From Avoscillospira sp045652125 (GTDB lineage: Bacteria > Bacillota > Clostridia > Oscillospirales > Oscillospiraceae), in assembly GCA_045652125.1 (NCBI GenBank), contig JAZRTT010000023.1, positions 36,089 to 100,088 of the forward strand: 64,000 nt of DNA, written 5' to 3'. The translations under genes were made by a program, and so were the position numbers. The notes beneath the pieces were generated by a model that worked only from the letters and a program-made list of their open reading frames with translations, did no database searches and was not told where the DNA came from. Below, one piece after another: positions 31,323-40,534 of the stretch (position 1 is the stretch's first letter; each line of letters starts with the position of its first letter).

Positions 31323-32603
31323 TTACATACCTCCAACAAGACATGGTTCAATCAGAGAAATGGCACAGCGGTCCTCCTGTATGGTTCGGGACAGGAATGC
31401 AGATACTTCGTCGATATCCACTTCCCGGAAGTGATCCGGGAAAGAGAATGCGTCGGCACCCCCAAATTCCCAGGAGCACATGCGATAACAGATGCCGGAA
31501 AAGCTGTCCAGATTTCTCATTTGACGGCCCAGTGCAGAACGCTTCAGCCGCTTAAACAGGGCTTCGTCGATACCATTGTGACGGACGCGTTCCGCTTCTG
31601 TCAATATTCTTTCAAGAACTGCTTGCGGATTGCAGCTGTCACCGCTTGCAGAGATGAGGCTGGCAGCATTCAGTCCTTCGTAGCCGGCAGAAAAACCGGA
31701 ATCGATCAGATTTTCCTCATAGAGACAGGAATACAAAGGGGAAGATTCTCCGATGAGTATTTCAGCGGCCAGATCGCCAACGATTTCCTGCCGCATAGAG
31801 GGTGTGCCGTGTGGAGCAGGCTCGGTCTTGAACCCGATGGCAAAGGTTGGCATGGAAACTTCCATCGCTTTTCTGATCTGCTTTTTGTTCGGCACCATTG
31901 CCTCGGGCTGACCGTAGCTGCGAACCGGCGCTGCATGACCTTTTGATACGATCGATTCCGCAAGATCAAAGACCATTTGAGGGTCCACATCGCCTACTAC
32001 GCACAGCATCATATTGGAAGCGGTATAAAACGCCCGGTAACACTGATACAGCGTTTCCTTCGTGATTTCCGCAATGCTCTCTACAGTACCGGCAATTGGC
32101 TTGCGAATCGGATGGTAAGAATAAAGGGAAGAAAACAGATTTTCAAACACACAGCTGTCTGCACTGTCCTCGTACATTCTGATCTCCTGCGCAATAATGC
32201 CTTGCTCTTTTTCCACGCTTTCTTTTGTGAAATAGGGTGTGGAAACATACTCCAGCAAAATACGCAAATTCTCTTTTACGTGGTCGGTACAATCTACATA
32301 GTATGCTGTCATATCGTAGCTGGTGAAAGCGTTGGGGCTGCCGCCAAATTCAGAAAACTTCTGCATGGCGCTGCCATAGGGCATATCAAACATTTTATGC
32401 TCCAAGAAATGAGCAACACCCATAGGTGTTTGATAAGAAGTGCCATCAAGAGAAAAATGGGTATCCATAGATCCGTAGTTGACGGCGAAGAAGCCGTGGG
32501 TCTTGGCAAAGCCATCCTTCGGGATAACACGCGCCAGCAGCCCGTTGGAAAGTTTGGCTTCATAAACCCGTTCCCCCAACTGGGGATAAGGTTTTAGAAT
32601 CAT
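31323..32603 (-). CDS. M16 zinc peptidase, YmfH type (active subunit)
   Basis: 426 residues. The inverted zinc motif HFLEHKMF near 65 gives HxxEH, with the further Glu ligand likely in the EQGIIAQEIRMYED helix near 135. M16 peptidases are clam-shaped and cleave small peptides. Paired YmfF/YmfH-type genes are common in Firmicutes; this one carries the catalytic residues and its partner does not. The ATG overlaps the partner's stop by four bases (ATGA), implying coupled translation. Confidence 0.88.
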   Translation of the reverse strand: MILKPYPQLGERVYEAKLSNGLLARVIPKDGFAKTHGFFAVNYGSMDTHFSLDGTSYQTPMGVAHFLEHKMFDMPYGSAMQKFSEFGGSPNAFTSYDMTAYYVDCTDHVKENLRILLEYVSTPYFTKESVEKEQGIIAQEIRMYEDSADSCVFENLFSSLYSYHPIRKPIAGTVESIAEITKETLYQCYRAFYTASNMMLCVVGDVDPQMVFDLAESIVSKGHAAPVRSYGQPEAMVPNKKQIRKAMEVSMPTFAIGFKTEPAPHGTPSMRQEIVGDLAAEILIGESSPLYSCLYEENLIDSGFSAGYEGLNAASLISASGDSCNPQAVLERILTEAERVRHNGIDEALFKRLKRSALGRQMRNLDSFSGICYRMCSWEFGGADAFSFPDHFREVDIDEVSAFLSRTIQEDRCAISLIEPCLVGGM

Positions 32604-33871
32604 GCTTCCACCCCCTTGAGAAAATAAACCGTGTCCAACACCAAGGTATTGGCGGCTTCCACAACCTGTTCAAGCGTGACCGACTGCAGCGAGGACACCA
32701 AATCCTGCATGGTTCCGGTAAGTCCTGCCACAGATTGGCCGACAGCAAAGTCATCCAGTCGGCCCGGGCTGTCTTTTGCGGTCCTGAGAGAGGAAATTAG
32801 ATAGGTGCGGGCTGCTTCCAGTTCCTGATCGGTAATGTGACCGGTTCTGCACAGCTCCAACTGATGCAGAATGCCGTCCAAAGTGATCTGGTAATTGGAA
32901 AATGCGACACCGGCCTCTACGATCATCACACCTTTAAATTTATCCAAAGCAGAGTTTGCATAGTAACACAGGGACTGATCTTCTCTAATCTGCAAAAATA
33001 ATTTACTGGTCATTCCGCCGCCAAAAACGGCATTGAACAGCATCAAGGCAGGGTATTGCGGATCCTTTACCGTAATGCCCGTCCGAAGGCCAATGGCTAA
33101 TTTTCCCTGGGTTACATCCATAGTTTCCTGTACATATTGTACCGGTCTGGAGGGGCAAACGGCGGAAATCTGCGGCACGGAAATCACTTGACTTCTGGGC
33201 AGATCTCCTAACAGATTATTCATGGCGGTCAGTACTGCGGTACGGCTCTGGCGGCCCAGATAAAACAGCTCAACAGGGGAAGTGGCCAGAATATTCTGCC
33301 ATCTGGCGCGGAGAGATTGCCCGTTTTCCTGATTTAAGGTATGCTTTTCGCCCAGTCTGGGAACGGCATAAGCTTCCCCTGCACACATATGAGTCAGCAT
33401 TCGGTTGACCGCCCATGCTCTTTTGTCGTTGATACGGCTGTCGATGGCATTGATCAGGTTTCGGGTTTCTCCAGCTACATATTCCTCCACGAACCGATCT
33501 TCCGTGCCGCAGGGGGTAAAGAGAAGCTCCCGTATAAAATGCATCATATCGGCAAATACCGGCTCACCTTCCGCAAAGCAGTCCTCCAAAAAATCGGTAT
33601 AAAGCCCAACGGTCTGCACCTCGCCTTTTTTTCGGATGAGGGTACCGATACTGGCACCGTATTGTTCATCCAGCCGTTTTGAGATGGATTGGATATCCGG
33701 ATAAGTGTGGCATCCACGCAGCAAAATGCTGGGCAAAAGCGCGTTGGGTGCAGCATCTTCCGGACGCAGAGGCCGCAGCAGATTAAAACTGAAACAACCG
33801 GTTTTGAACCGATTTGTCTGAATCAAGTTCAGCCAGACTCCCGGCAATAATTGCAAACGTTCGGTCAACAT
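32600..33871 (-). CDS. M16 family protein, YmfF type (likely non-catalytic partner)
   Basis: 423 residues. It has the M16 fold pattern, including FGGGMTSKLFLQIREDQSLCYYA in the C-terminal half, but no HxxEH motif is visible in the N-terminal half, so it is probably the structural partner of the YmfH-type protein encoded next. The start at 33871 (MLTERLQL) follows AAGGA. It is the first gene of the ymfF-ymfH-lgt operon. Confidence 0.82.
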   Translation of the reverse strand: MLTERLQLLPGVWLNLIQTNRFKTGCFSFNLLRPLRPEDAAPNALLPSILLRGCHTYPDIQSISKRLDEQYGASIGTLIRKKGEVQTVGLYTDFLEDCFAEGEPVFADMMHFIRELLFTPCGTEDRFVEEYVAGETRNLINAIDSRINDKRAWAVNRMLTHMCAGEAYAVPRLGEKHTLNQENGQSLRARWQNILATSPVELFYLGRQSRTAVLTAMNNLLGDLPRSQVISVPQISAVCPSRPVQYVQETMDVTQGKLAIGLRTGITVKDPQYPALMLFNAVFGGGMTSKLFLQIREDQSLCYYANSALDKFKGVMIVEAGVAFSNYQITLDGILHQLELCRTGHITDQELEAARTYLISSLRTAKDSPGRLDDFAVGQSVAGLTGTMQDLVSSLQSVTLEQVVEAANTLVLDTVYFLKGVEA

Positions 33872-33896
33872 AGCAACATTCCTTTCGTAGTTACCA

Positions 33897-33925
33897 ATTA
33901 TACAATATCTTTGCAAAAATGTAAA
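33897..33925 (-). promoter_or_regulatory. ymfF-ymfH-lgt promoter
   Basis: Minus strand TTTACA (33920-33925), 17-base spacer, TATAAT (33897-33902). Confidence 0.65.
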
Positions 33926-33946
33926 AGGAATTGTCAAAGAATACAC

Positions 33947-33975
33947 TTGTGATTTTCCTTTATTTCATGTAAACT
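33947..33975 (+). promoter_or_regulatory. prmA promoter
   Basis: TTGTGA (33947-33952), 17-base spacer, TAAACT (33970-33975). Confidence 0.55.
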
Positions 33976-34004
33976 ATCTGTAATAACAAATTGTGGAGGC
34001 ACTT

Positions 34005-34985
34005 ATGCAGTGGCTTGAACTGACAATTAAAACATCTGCCTTTGGTATTGACCTCCTGGCGGAGCGGCTTACCATTCTTGGTTATGATAGCTTCGTGATA
34101 GATGATCAGGCAGATTTTCAGGAATTTTTGGAGCACAATAAACAGTATTGGGACTATGTGGACGAGGAACTGACCAAAAGAATGGAAGGTTTGTCGCAGA
34201 TCCGGCTGTATCTGGAAGATGGTCATGGTGCTGTAGAGGAAGTTTCTGCCCTACGTGACCAGCTTCGGCTTCTGAAGGAGCAGTACCCCGATCGTGACCT
34301 TGGACCTTTGAACATTGAATTAACCAATATACAAAACGAGGACTGGGAGAACAACTGGAAGCAATATTACCAACCGCTTCCTATTGGAAATCGCCTTTTG
34401 GTGGTTCCCAAGTGGATGGAACCGGAAAATGAGCAGGGGCGGATCGCGGTTCGACTGGATCCCGGTATGATCTTCGGAACGGGCAATCATGCCTCCACTC
34501 AGATGTGCATGACGGCGCTGGAACGGGAAATTACCGGTGGAGAACGAGTGATCGACCTTGGAAGCGGCAGCGGTATTTTGTCCATTACAGCATTGCTGTT
34601 GGGGGCTGAAACGGCGGTTGGTGTGGATATTGACCCCAAAGCCGAGGACGTGGCACGTGAAAATGCAGCCATTAACGGACTGTTTTCCGACCGGTTTACT
34701 GCCGTTACGGCAGACGTGATCTCCGATCGGCGTGTAATGGAAAAATTAGCGGTAGGGGGCTATGATGTTGTTTTGGCCAACATTGTTGCCGATGTTATTA
34801 TTCCGCTGTCTCCGTTAGTGCCTTTTTTTGTAAAAGAAAACGGTGTATTTATTTGCTCGGGTATTTTGGAGCAGCGGCTAGCGGAAGTGGAGACTGCTAT
34901 TGTATCGGCAGGGCTTTCCATCCGGTCGGTACAGAAAATTGAGGATTGGTGCCAGATTACGGCTGGTCCAAATCAAGGGAGATGA
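34005..34985 (+). CDS. prmA: Ribosomal protein L11 methyltransferase
   Basis: 326 residues. The N-terminal L11-recognition domain (LELTIKT, ending with NIQNEDWENNWKQYYQP near 108) is followed by a SAM-binding Rossmann domain: FGTGNHASTQMC near 155, VIDLGSGSGILSI near 180 and the NIVADVI (NPPY-like) motif near 253. It trimethylates L11. The start at 34005 follows GGAGG. Confidence 0.95.
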   Translation: MQWLELTIKTSAFGIDLLAERLTILGYDSFVIDDQADFQEFLEHNKQYWDYVDEELTKRMEGLSQIRLYLEDGHGAVEEVSALRDQLRLLKEQYPDRDLGPLNIELTNIQNEDWENNWKQYYQPLPIGNRLLVVPKWMEPENEQGRIAVRLDPGMIFGTGNHASTQMCMTALEREITGGERVIDLGSGSGILSITALLLGAETAVGVDIDPKAEDVARENAAINGLFSDRFTAVTADVISDRRVMEKLAVGGYDVVLANIVADVIIPLSPLVPFFVKENGVFICSGILEQRLAEVETAIVSAGLSIRSVQKIEDWCQITAGPNQGR

Positions 34986-34991
34986 ATCAGA

Positions 34992-36038
34992 TTGCGTATT
35001 TTCTCCTATCGGAATAAACGGTTGATTGAGAAGATCGTGGCTGTTTTTGCGGTAGTTTTAGCAGCGATATTGCTGTTTGTTATATGCCGCTTTGTATATT
35101 TGCGCCGTTTTCTGGTCTATGGTGACGAAGCGGTTACCCTGAACTACGATCTTATGTTGGATGTGCAGGGGCAGAAGAAACCATCGGATATTATGTCGGC
35201 GTATGAGCTGGAAATTGTTGAGGATGATGGACGCAGCAATGCATCTCTTGCCGATGGCCCGCTTAAGCCGATCCACGGTTACTACTTAACCACGGCGATG
35301 CTTCGGGATTTGCCTTCGGTACAAAGTGCTTTGGAGGCATTGGAAGAGCCGCCGAATACGCTGCTGTTTGAGATGAAGAGCATATACGGCAATTTTTACT
35401 ATGATACAGAGATATCCGGTACTTATCTGGCAAGTGCTGATATTGATGGAATTGCAGCACTGATCGGCGAGTATTCGGCAGAAAACGTCACGTATCTTGC
35501 GGCACGGATTCCGGCTTTTACAGATAACAATTTTGCAATCGAAAATCAAAGCTGCGGATTGCCCATGCGTTCCGGTGCGTTGTGGATGAATGAGGATAAC
35601 TGTTATTGGCTCGACCCTATGGCAGAAGATGTGCAGGATTTCCTTGTCAATATGGCTTCGGAACTGGCAGAAATGGGGTTTGACGAAATTGTGTTTGACG
35701 GCTTCCATATGCCGGACAGTGAAAATATCGTTTACGATACCGGAGACTGGACAAGGGAGGAAGCAGTCGCCGAAGCAGCCAGAACCTTGCGTGCAGCATT
35801 GAAGGAGCTTCCGATTCGGGTGAGTTTTGGATCTGAAAGCCCCTTGGTTGCACCATATACCGATCGGGTCTATCTGACTACGGATAACGGCGGCGCGGTT
35901 GCGGATATGGTGGCTGCGGTAGAGCCCTATCTGGAAGAGCCTGACGCACAGATCGTATTTCAAACAGCGTCCCGGGATACGCGGTTTGACGGATATAGTA
36001 TTTTGCGTCCGCTTGTAGAGGGAATCAGCGAAGAATAA
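34992..36038 (+). CDS. Membrane-anchored DUF4015 glycosidase-like protein
   Basis: 348 residues with an N-terminal membrane anchor (about 14-34) and an extracellular TIM-barrel-like domain. The segment WLDPMAEDVQDFL followed by ELAEMGFDEIVFDGFHMP matches the DUF4015/GH13-related putative glycosidase family. A conserved second part of that family (the N-terminal Tyr-rich region) is harder to see. The start is a TTG at 34992; GGGAG lies 9 bases before it, and the nearby ATG at 34982 hits a stop quickly. It starts 6 bases after prmA and is probably co-transcribed with it. The substrate is unknown. Confidence 0.7.
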   Translation: MRIFSYRNKRLIEKIVAVFAVVLAAILLFVICRFVYLRRFLVYGDEAVTLNYDLMLDVQGQKKPSDIMSAYELEIVEDDGRSNASLADGPLKPIHGYYLTTAMLRDLPSVQSALEALEEPPNTLLFEMKSIYGNFYYDTEISGTYLASADIDGIAALIGEYSAENVTYLAARIPAFTDNNFAIENQSCGLPMRSGALWMNEDNCYWLDPMAEDVQDFLVNMASELAEMGFDEIVFDGFHMPDSENIVYDTGDWTREEAVAEAARTLRAALKELPIRVSFGSESPLVAPYTDRVYLTTDNGGAVADMVAAVEPYLEEPDAQIVFQTASRDTRFDGYSILRPLVEGISEE

Positions 36039-36040
36039 AG

Positions 36041-36076
36041 AAGCAGGCCTGCTGCGATAAAGCGCAGGCCTGCTTT
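36041..36076. terminator. Bidirectional terminator
   Basis: AAGCAGGCCTGC/GCAGGCCTGCTTTT stem between convergent genes. Confidence 0.88.
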
Positions 36077-36079
36077 TGA

Positions 36080-37321
36080 TCATTGTGCCCAGTAGAAGTC
36101 GCCGATGTCCTCTGTTTCCAATAATTGACTGACTTGATACAAAATAACGGCTGCATCCCGGCGAGTCATGGGATCTTCCGCATTTTCGGCCTGCAGGTGA
36201 ATACCGAAAGCGGACAATGCGGCAGCGGCTTCATTTGCCCAGACGGGGATGGAATCGTTTTGATCAAAGGCGGCAGCAGCCTGTGCTGCTGAAATGGGCA
36301 GTTGGAGCATATTCTGAAGCATCACAACAGCCTCGGCTTTGCTCAGAGCGGCCTGAGGCAGAAAACAAATGCCATTGTCTGATTGCGTGCCGCTGATCAT
36401 GCCATCTGTCAAGGCAGAAACAATATATGGCTGCAGCCAGACCGGCGTATCAGCTTCATCGGCAAAGCCGGTGGACATGGTGCTTTGATCTGCTTCTGCA
36501 TTTACCACACCCATGGCCATCACCAAGAATTCTCCGCGGCTGACTTCGGTTTCCGGCTCAAAACAGAGGTTTCCGCCTACTTTACTGCCGGTAAACAAGC
36601 CCTCTTCCTTCAGCCACATGGCGTGGAAGGCATCACAGTCATCCGCCATATCTGCATAGGTTTGCCGGTCTGTTGGCTTTTTGATTTCAATGGTGATCTC
36701 CCCGGGCTCGGATGTGTTTCCGGCTTGATCGGTGGCAGTAAAAGTAAAACTGTCTTTACCAACTTTGTTTTCGTTGGGCGTATAGGTGAAGCTTCCGTCC
36801 TCATGGAGTTCCACGGTACCCCGCCGCGGTGCTGTCACAACCGAAAAGGTCATAGGCTGGTTTTCCGGATCAGTTACCGGCAAAGTGCCGGTATTGGATA
36901 TATTTCGGTAAGTTTCCAATGTGCCATTTTCTGCCACAGGAGGGTCATTCTTTTTGGGAAGAATGGAAAGTTTTAGTTGTTTTGCTGCAGATACAACACC
37001 GTTGGAGATGGTGTAATAGCCAATTTCTGCATCTTGTTTGCCTGTGCAGTAGGTGGTCATGGTCAGGTTGTTCAGCTCATTGACGGGTAATGCATCGCCG
37101 GCACGGAGAACTCTGCTGCCCTGTCGAAGAGCCGCAACAGATGAACGGGGCAGGGAAGTGAGGAAAATACCGTCGCAGGTATCGGTGCCTGTGAAGTCGT
37201 CAGTGGAAAAACAGAATTCTGTGGTTGGGTCTACTGCGATACTTTGTGCGGATGCTGTGGAAGAAAAGAAAACAGCCACGAGCAAAGCGAGAAAAATCAC
37301 AGTATGTTTATGGTGAAACAT
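36080..37321 (-). CDS. Secreted protein with cadherin-like Ig domain and SLH repeats
   Basis: 413 residues. A signal peptide (1-25, ends ASAQ) and a Cys-containing N-terminal domain are followed by a cadherin/Ig-like repeat (about 130-215: LPVTDPENQPMTFSVVT and TPNENKVGKDSFTFTATD). The C-terminal half holds three SLH-like repeats (about 225-413), degenerate compared with the SLH protein at 12806 (VSRGEFLVMAMG, LSKAEAVVMLQN and MTRRDAAVILYQ replace TRAE). It is probably cell-wall attached and could bind polysaccharide or another cell. AAGGAGG precedes the ATG. It lies downstream of the RodA gene after a terminator. Confidence 0.82.
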   Translation of the reverse strand: MFHHKHTVIFLALLVAVFFSSTASAQSIAVDPTTEFCFSTDDFTGTDTCDGIFLTSLPRSSVAALRQGSRVLRAGDALPVNELNNLTMTTYCTGKQDAEIGYYTISNGVVSAAKQLKLSILPKKNDPPVAENGTLETYRNISNTGTLPVTDPENQPMTFSVVTAPRRGTVELHEDGSFTYTPNENKVGKDSFTFTATDQAGNTSEPGEITIEIKKPTDRQTYADMADDCDAFHAMWLKEEGLFTGSKVGGNLCFEPETEVSRGEFLVMAMGVVNAEADQSTMSTGFADEADTPVWLQPYIVSALTDGMISGTQSDNGICFLPQAALSKAEAVVMLQNMLQLPISAAQAAAAFDQNDSIPVWANEAAAALSAFGIHLQAENAEDPMTRRDAAVILYQVSQLLETEDIGDFYWAQ

Positions 37322-37384
37322 AACAGCTACCTCCTTAAATTGGTTTCGCAGGTAGTGTTTACAGTTTTTCCTTGCTTATTCCAT

Positions 37385-37420
37385 AAAAAACAGGCGATGA
37401 CTGGCATCGCCTGTTTTTTT
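37385..37420. terminator. Terminator of the rodA-like gene
   Basis: AAAAAACAGGCGATG, 5-base loop, CATCGCCTGTTTTTT; overlaps the stop codon of the minus-strand gene. Confidence 0.9.
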
Positions 37421-38561
37421 ATGATCTTGGTCGGATATATCGGGCGTTGGCATCGGGGGCAGGGCGCATATGAATACCGGATACCACACCCATGGATAAA
37501 AACATGGTAACAATGGAGGAACCGCCGTAACTGATAAAAGGAAGGGTAAGACCGATGACCGGCAGAATACCCAAACACATTCCCACATTGATAATGATTT
37601 GAAACAGCAGCATGCCTGCAATACCGATGCAGATGATTCGGTTCATGTAGTTGCCGGACTTAACACCCACATATACACACCGCAAAACAATGGCAGTGAG
37701 CAAAAGCAAAACGGCTATACATCCCAAAATGCCCAATTCCTCAGCAATAGCGGAAAAGATAAAGTCTGTATGCTGTGCGCCCATGGCACGTCCTTTAACC
37801 ATCGTCCCTTCATAGAGACCTTGCCCGGAGATCCCGCCGTTTTGAATGTAACGAAGGGATCGTTCAGTCTGCCAGTATTTATCCGGATCGATAGAGGGAT
37901 CAAACAAGACCAAAATACGGTTTCTTTGATAGGGCTTCAAAACAGACCAGAGAATAGGCGCACCGGCGATCATGCCGCCAAGTCCGACCAGAAACCAAAT
38001 CATATTGATGCCGCCTACGAAGGACATGACCAGAAAAATAGAAAGATAAATCAGCGCAACACCCAAATCGGAGGAGAGAATGACGATAAAACCGAAGAAG
38101 AAGAATGTCAACAGAGCCATTTTTCCAACATTCAGCGGTTTGGACAGGCTGTTCTGGTTGGTGGACATGATCTTGGCCAGAATAATAATAAAGAAAATTT
38201 TGCAGATTTCAGCAGGCTGAATATCGATTCCAATGAAGGGGACAGCCAGCCAGCTTTTGTTGCCGGAGCCATTGTCTTGACCCCAGAAAAACAACATGCC
38301 GATAAACAAGACACAAAAGATAAGAAGAAGCTCCCGTCTTTCTGCAATAATGTCCACATCGATCAAGGTCAAAACAATATAAATCAGCACGCCTAAGACC
38401 AAGGCGGCAGTCTGGACCGTCACATAACGGCTGCTGCCCATAGCGGCGGTGGCGCTGGATATGACTACGATGCCGAAAATCGTGGCTATGATGCACAGCA
38501 TCAGCAAGACCATATCTGCTTTTTTTACAAAATCACCAATTGTACGGCCTACAGATCCCAT
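37419..38561 (-). CDS. rodA: RodA/FtsW/SpoVE family SEDS glycosyltransferase
   Basis: 380-residue polytopic membrane protein with about ten membrane segments that polymerises lipid II during wall growth. Family motifs: KSWLAVPFIGIDIQPAE near 104, with the Pro and Glu typical of SEDS proteins, the large extracellular loop with QRNRILVLFDPSIDP, and near the end LTLPFISYGGSS. RodA is preferred over FtsW because no division genes are near, but SpoVE or FtsW cannot be excluded. AAAGGAGG precedes the ATG. Confidence 0.82.
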   Translation of the reverse strand: MGSVGRTIGDFVKKADMVLLMLCIIATIFGIVVISSATAAMGSSRYVTVQTAALVLGVLIYIVLTLIDVDIIAERRELLLIFCVLFIGMLFFWGQDNGSGNKSWLAVPFIGIDIQPAEICKIFFIIILAKIMSTNQNSLSKPLNVGKMALLTFFFFGFIVILSSDLGVALIYLSIFLVMSFVGGINMIWFLVGLGGMIAGAPILWSVLKPYQRNRILVLFDPSIDPDKYWQTERSLRYIQNGGISGQGLYEGTMVKGRAMGAQHTDFIFSAIAEELGILGCIAVLLLLTAIVLRCVYVGVKSGNYMNRIICIGIAGMLLFQIIINVGMCLGILPVIGLTLPFISYGGSSIVTMFLSMGVVSGIHMRPAPDANARYIRPRS

Positions 38562-38587
38562 GGCGCACCTCCTTTCTGTTTCAGACT

Positions 38588-38616
38588 ATTTTAGCAGAAT
38601 TTCAAACAGATGTAAA
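38588..38616 (-). promoter_or_regulatory. rodA promoter
   Basis: Minus strand TTTACA (38611-38616), 17-base spacer, TAAAAT (38588-38593) with TGC upstream. Confidence 0.6.
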
Positions 38617-38626
38617 TAAAGATGTT

Positions 38627-38655
38627 TTGCAAATCCCGCTGGATTGTGGTAAAAT
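38627..38655 (+). promoter_or_regulatory. tsaE-tsaB-upp promoter
   Basis: TTGCAA (38627-38632), 17-base spacer, TAAAAT (38650-38655) with TGG upstream. The two divergent -35 elements are only 10 bases apart. Confidence 0.7.
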
Positions 38656-38682
38656 AAGGAAAAATCGGAAAAGAGGAAAACT

Positions 38683-39120
38683 ATGCAGTATTTGACCCAT
38701 GGGCCGGAAGAGACGGAGGCTTTGGGAGAAAGACTGGCAGCATCTCTGCAGCCCGGTGATGTGATCGCTTATTATGGCGATTTGGGGGCGGGGAAGACTG
38801 CGTTTACCCGCGGAGTGGCTCGCGGGCTGGGGATCAACGAGCCGGTCACAAGCCCAACCTATACCATTGTCAATGAATATCTACAGGGTAGAATGCCGCT
38901 GTTTCACTTTGATATGTACCGCCTTGGCTCTGCCGATGAGCTGTTCGATATTGGTTGGGAGGATTATTTGGAGCGAGGCGGCGTGTGTGCTGTGGAATGG
39001 AGCGAAAATGTAGAAGAGGCACTGGCAGGTGCCATACGAATTCACATTTGTCATGTGGGCGAAAATGACCGGAAGATCGCCATAGAAGGAGAGAGATTCT
39101 GTGCGGATTTTAGCATTTGA
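38683..39120 (+). CDS. tsaE: tRNA t6A synthesis ATPase TsaE
   Basis: 145 residues. The P-loop GDLGAGKTAFTRG near 33, TSPTYTIVNEY near 57 and FHFDMYRL near 74 are typical. TsaE drives the cycle of the TsaBDE complex that adds threonylcarbamoyl to A37 of ANN-reading tRNAs. It overlaps tsaB by 20 bases. The tsaD partner is outside the window. Confidence 0.95.
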   Translation: MQYLTHGPEETEALGERLAASLQPGDVIAYYGDLGAGKTAFTRGVARGLGINEPVTSPTYTIVNEYLQGRMPLFHFDMYRLGSADELFDIGWEDYLERGGVCAVEWSENVEEALAGAIRIHICHVGENDRKIAIEGERFCADFSI

Positions 39121-39805
39121 AACTTCTGCAAAAGCGGTTAGTGTTGCACTGCTTCAAGACGGAAAACTGATCGGCGAATATATGCAGAATAGTGGGCAGA
39201 CCCACAGCCGAACCCTGATGAAAATGGCGGAGAATTTGCTGGAAAATTGCGATCTGTCGTCTGCGGACATTCATGCTGTGGCTTGTTCGGCCGGACCCGG
39301 AAGTTTTACAGGTATTCGAATCGGTGTTTCTGCAGCCAAGGGCTTTGCATGGGGGCTTGAATTGCCCTGTGTGGGCGTATCTACGCTGGAAGCTATGGTT
39401 CGGGGTTCTGCTGTGGATAATGGTGTATATTGTGCGGTGATGGATGCCAGACGCGATCAGGTGTATGCGGCGGTGTTCCGTATGAAAGACGGCACCTTAC
39501 ATCGATTAACGGAGGACATGGCCGTTTCTTTAGATGAATTGAGTAGAATTTTGGAAGAAATAGAAGATAAAAAGATTTTGGTTGGAGATGGTGCGGTTTT
39601 ATGCTATAATAAACTGCAGGATCGGATATCCGACTTGATTCTTATGCCAGAGCATCTTCGGATGCAGCGAGCTTCCGGAACGGCTCTGGCTGCTTGGCAG
39701 CGATTATCTGCCGGAGAACAGCATGACGGTACGGTTCTGACGCCCAATTATCTGCGCTTGAGTCAGGCAGAACGAGAACGAATGAATAAACAGAAAATGG
39801 AGTGA
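39101..39805 (+). CDS. tsaB: tRNA t6A synthesis scaffold TsaB
   Basis: 234 residues; an actin-like ASKHA protein. ILAFETSAKAVSVAL opens the domain, GQTHSRTLM follows near 32, and SAGPGSFTGIRIGVSAAKGF near 64 is the family hallmark. It uses a GTG start (39101) preceded by GGAGAGAG within tsaE. In many Firmicutes rimI follows tsaB; here upp follows instead, 7 bases later. Confidence 0.93.
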   Translation: MRILAFETSAKAVSVALLQDGKLIGEYMQNSGQTHSRTLMKMAENLLENCDLSSADIHAVACSAGPGSFTGIRIGVSAAKGFAWGLELPCVGVSTLEAMVRGSAVDNGVYCAVMDARRDQVYAAVFRMKDGTLHRLTEDMAVSLDELSRILEEIEDKKILVGDGAVLCYNKLQDRISDLILMPEHLRMQRASGTALAAWQRLSAGEQHDGTVLTPNYLRLSQAERERMNKQKME

Positions 39806-39812
39806 AAACTTT

Positions 39813-40442
39813 ATGGCAACTGTTCATGTATTGGATCATCCCCTGCTGCAGCACAAAGTGTCTATCTTACGCGACGAGAATACCGGTGTTAAGGAATTCC
39901 GTGAGATCGTCGGCGAGATCGCTGCGCTTATGTGCTATGAAGCCACCCGCAATCTGCCCACAAAAGAAGTGACGGTACAGACCCCTGTTGCACCGGCAAA
40001 GGTCTCTGTTCTGGCCGGGAAAAAATTGGCGATCGTACCGATTCTTCGTGCCGGTCTTGGCATGGTGGATACGATCGTCGACCTGATTCCTTCTGCAAAA
40101 ATCGGTCACATCGGCCTGTTCCGTGACCCGGACACTCACGAACCGGTGAAGTACTATTGCAAGATGCCCCCGGATATTGCCGAGCGCCATGTGTTCGTGG
40201 TGGATCCTATGCTGGCAACCGGCGGATCGGCTTCCGATGCCATCACCTTTATCAAAGAATATGGCTGCACTAAGATTACGTTAATGAATATCATTGCGGC
40301 ACCGGAAGGGGTAGCTAAAATTCAGGCCGATCATCCCGATGTGGATGTATATGTGGCTGCTATGGATGAAAAACTCAACGACCATGCCTACATTGTCCCC
40401 GGTCTGGGTGATGCAGGTGATCGTATTTTTGGCACAAAGTGA
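39813..40442 (+). CDS. upp: Uracil phosphoribosyltransferase
   Basis: 209 residues; makes UMP from uracil and PRPP. VLDHPLLQHKVSILRD at the start, PILRAGLGMVD near 70, the PRPP loop DPMLATGGSASDAI near 130 and GLGDAGDRIFGTK at the end are all present. GGAGTG precedes the ATG at the tsaB stop. It is the last gene of tsaE-tsaB-upp. Confidence 0.97.
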   Translation: MATVHVLDHPLLQHKVSILRDENTGVKEFREIVGEIAALMCYEATRNLPTKEVTVQTPVAPAKVSVLAGKKLAIVPILRAGLGMVDTIVDLIPSAKIGHIGLFRDPDTHEPVKYYCKMPPDIAERHVFVVDPMLATGGSASDAITFIKEYGCTKITLMNIIAAPEGVAKIQADHPDVDVYVAAMDEKLNDHAYIVPGLGDAGDRIFGTK

Positions 40443-40445
40443 GCA

Positions 40446-40513
40446 TTGACTTGTAAGCTGCAAATTTGTATACTATCAGCGAGAAAATAGGTATTTAACT
40501 TATTTGGTATAAT
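40446..40513 (+). promoter_or_regulatory. Tandem promoters before the GGGtGRT operon
   Basis: Promoter 1: TTGACT (40446-40451), 17 bases, TATACT (40469-40474), starting 4 bases after the upp stop. Promoter 2: TGGTATAAT (40506-40513 for TGG plus -10) with no clear -35. Two strong promoters fit the highly biased codon use of the genes that follow. Confidence 0.65.
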
Positions 40514-40534
40514 ATTGGAAAGGAAGAAATCCAT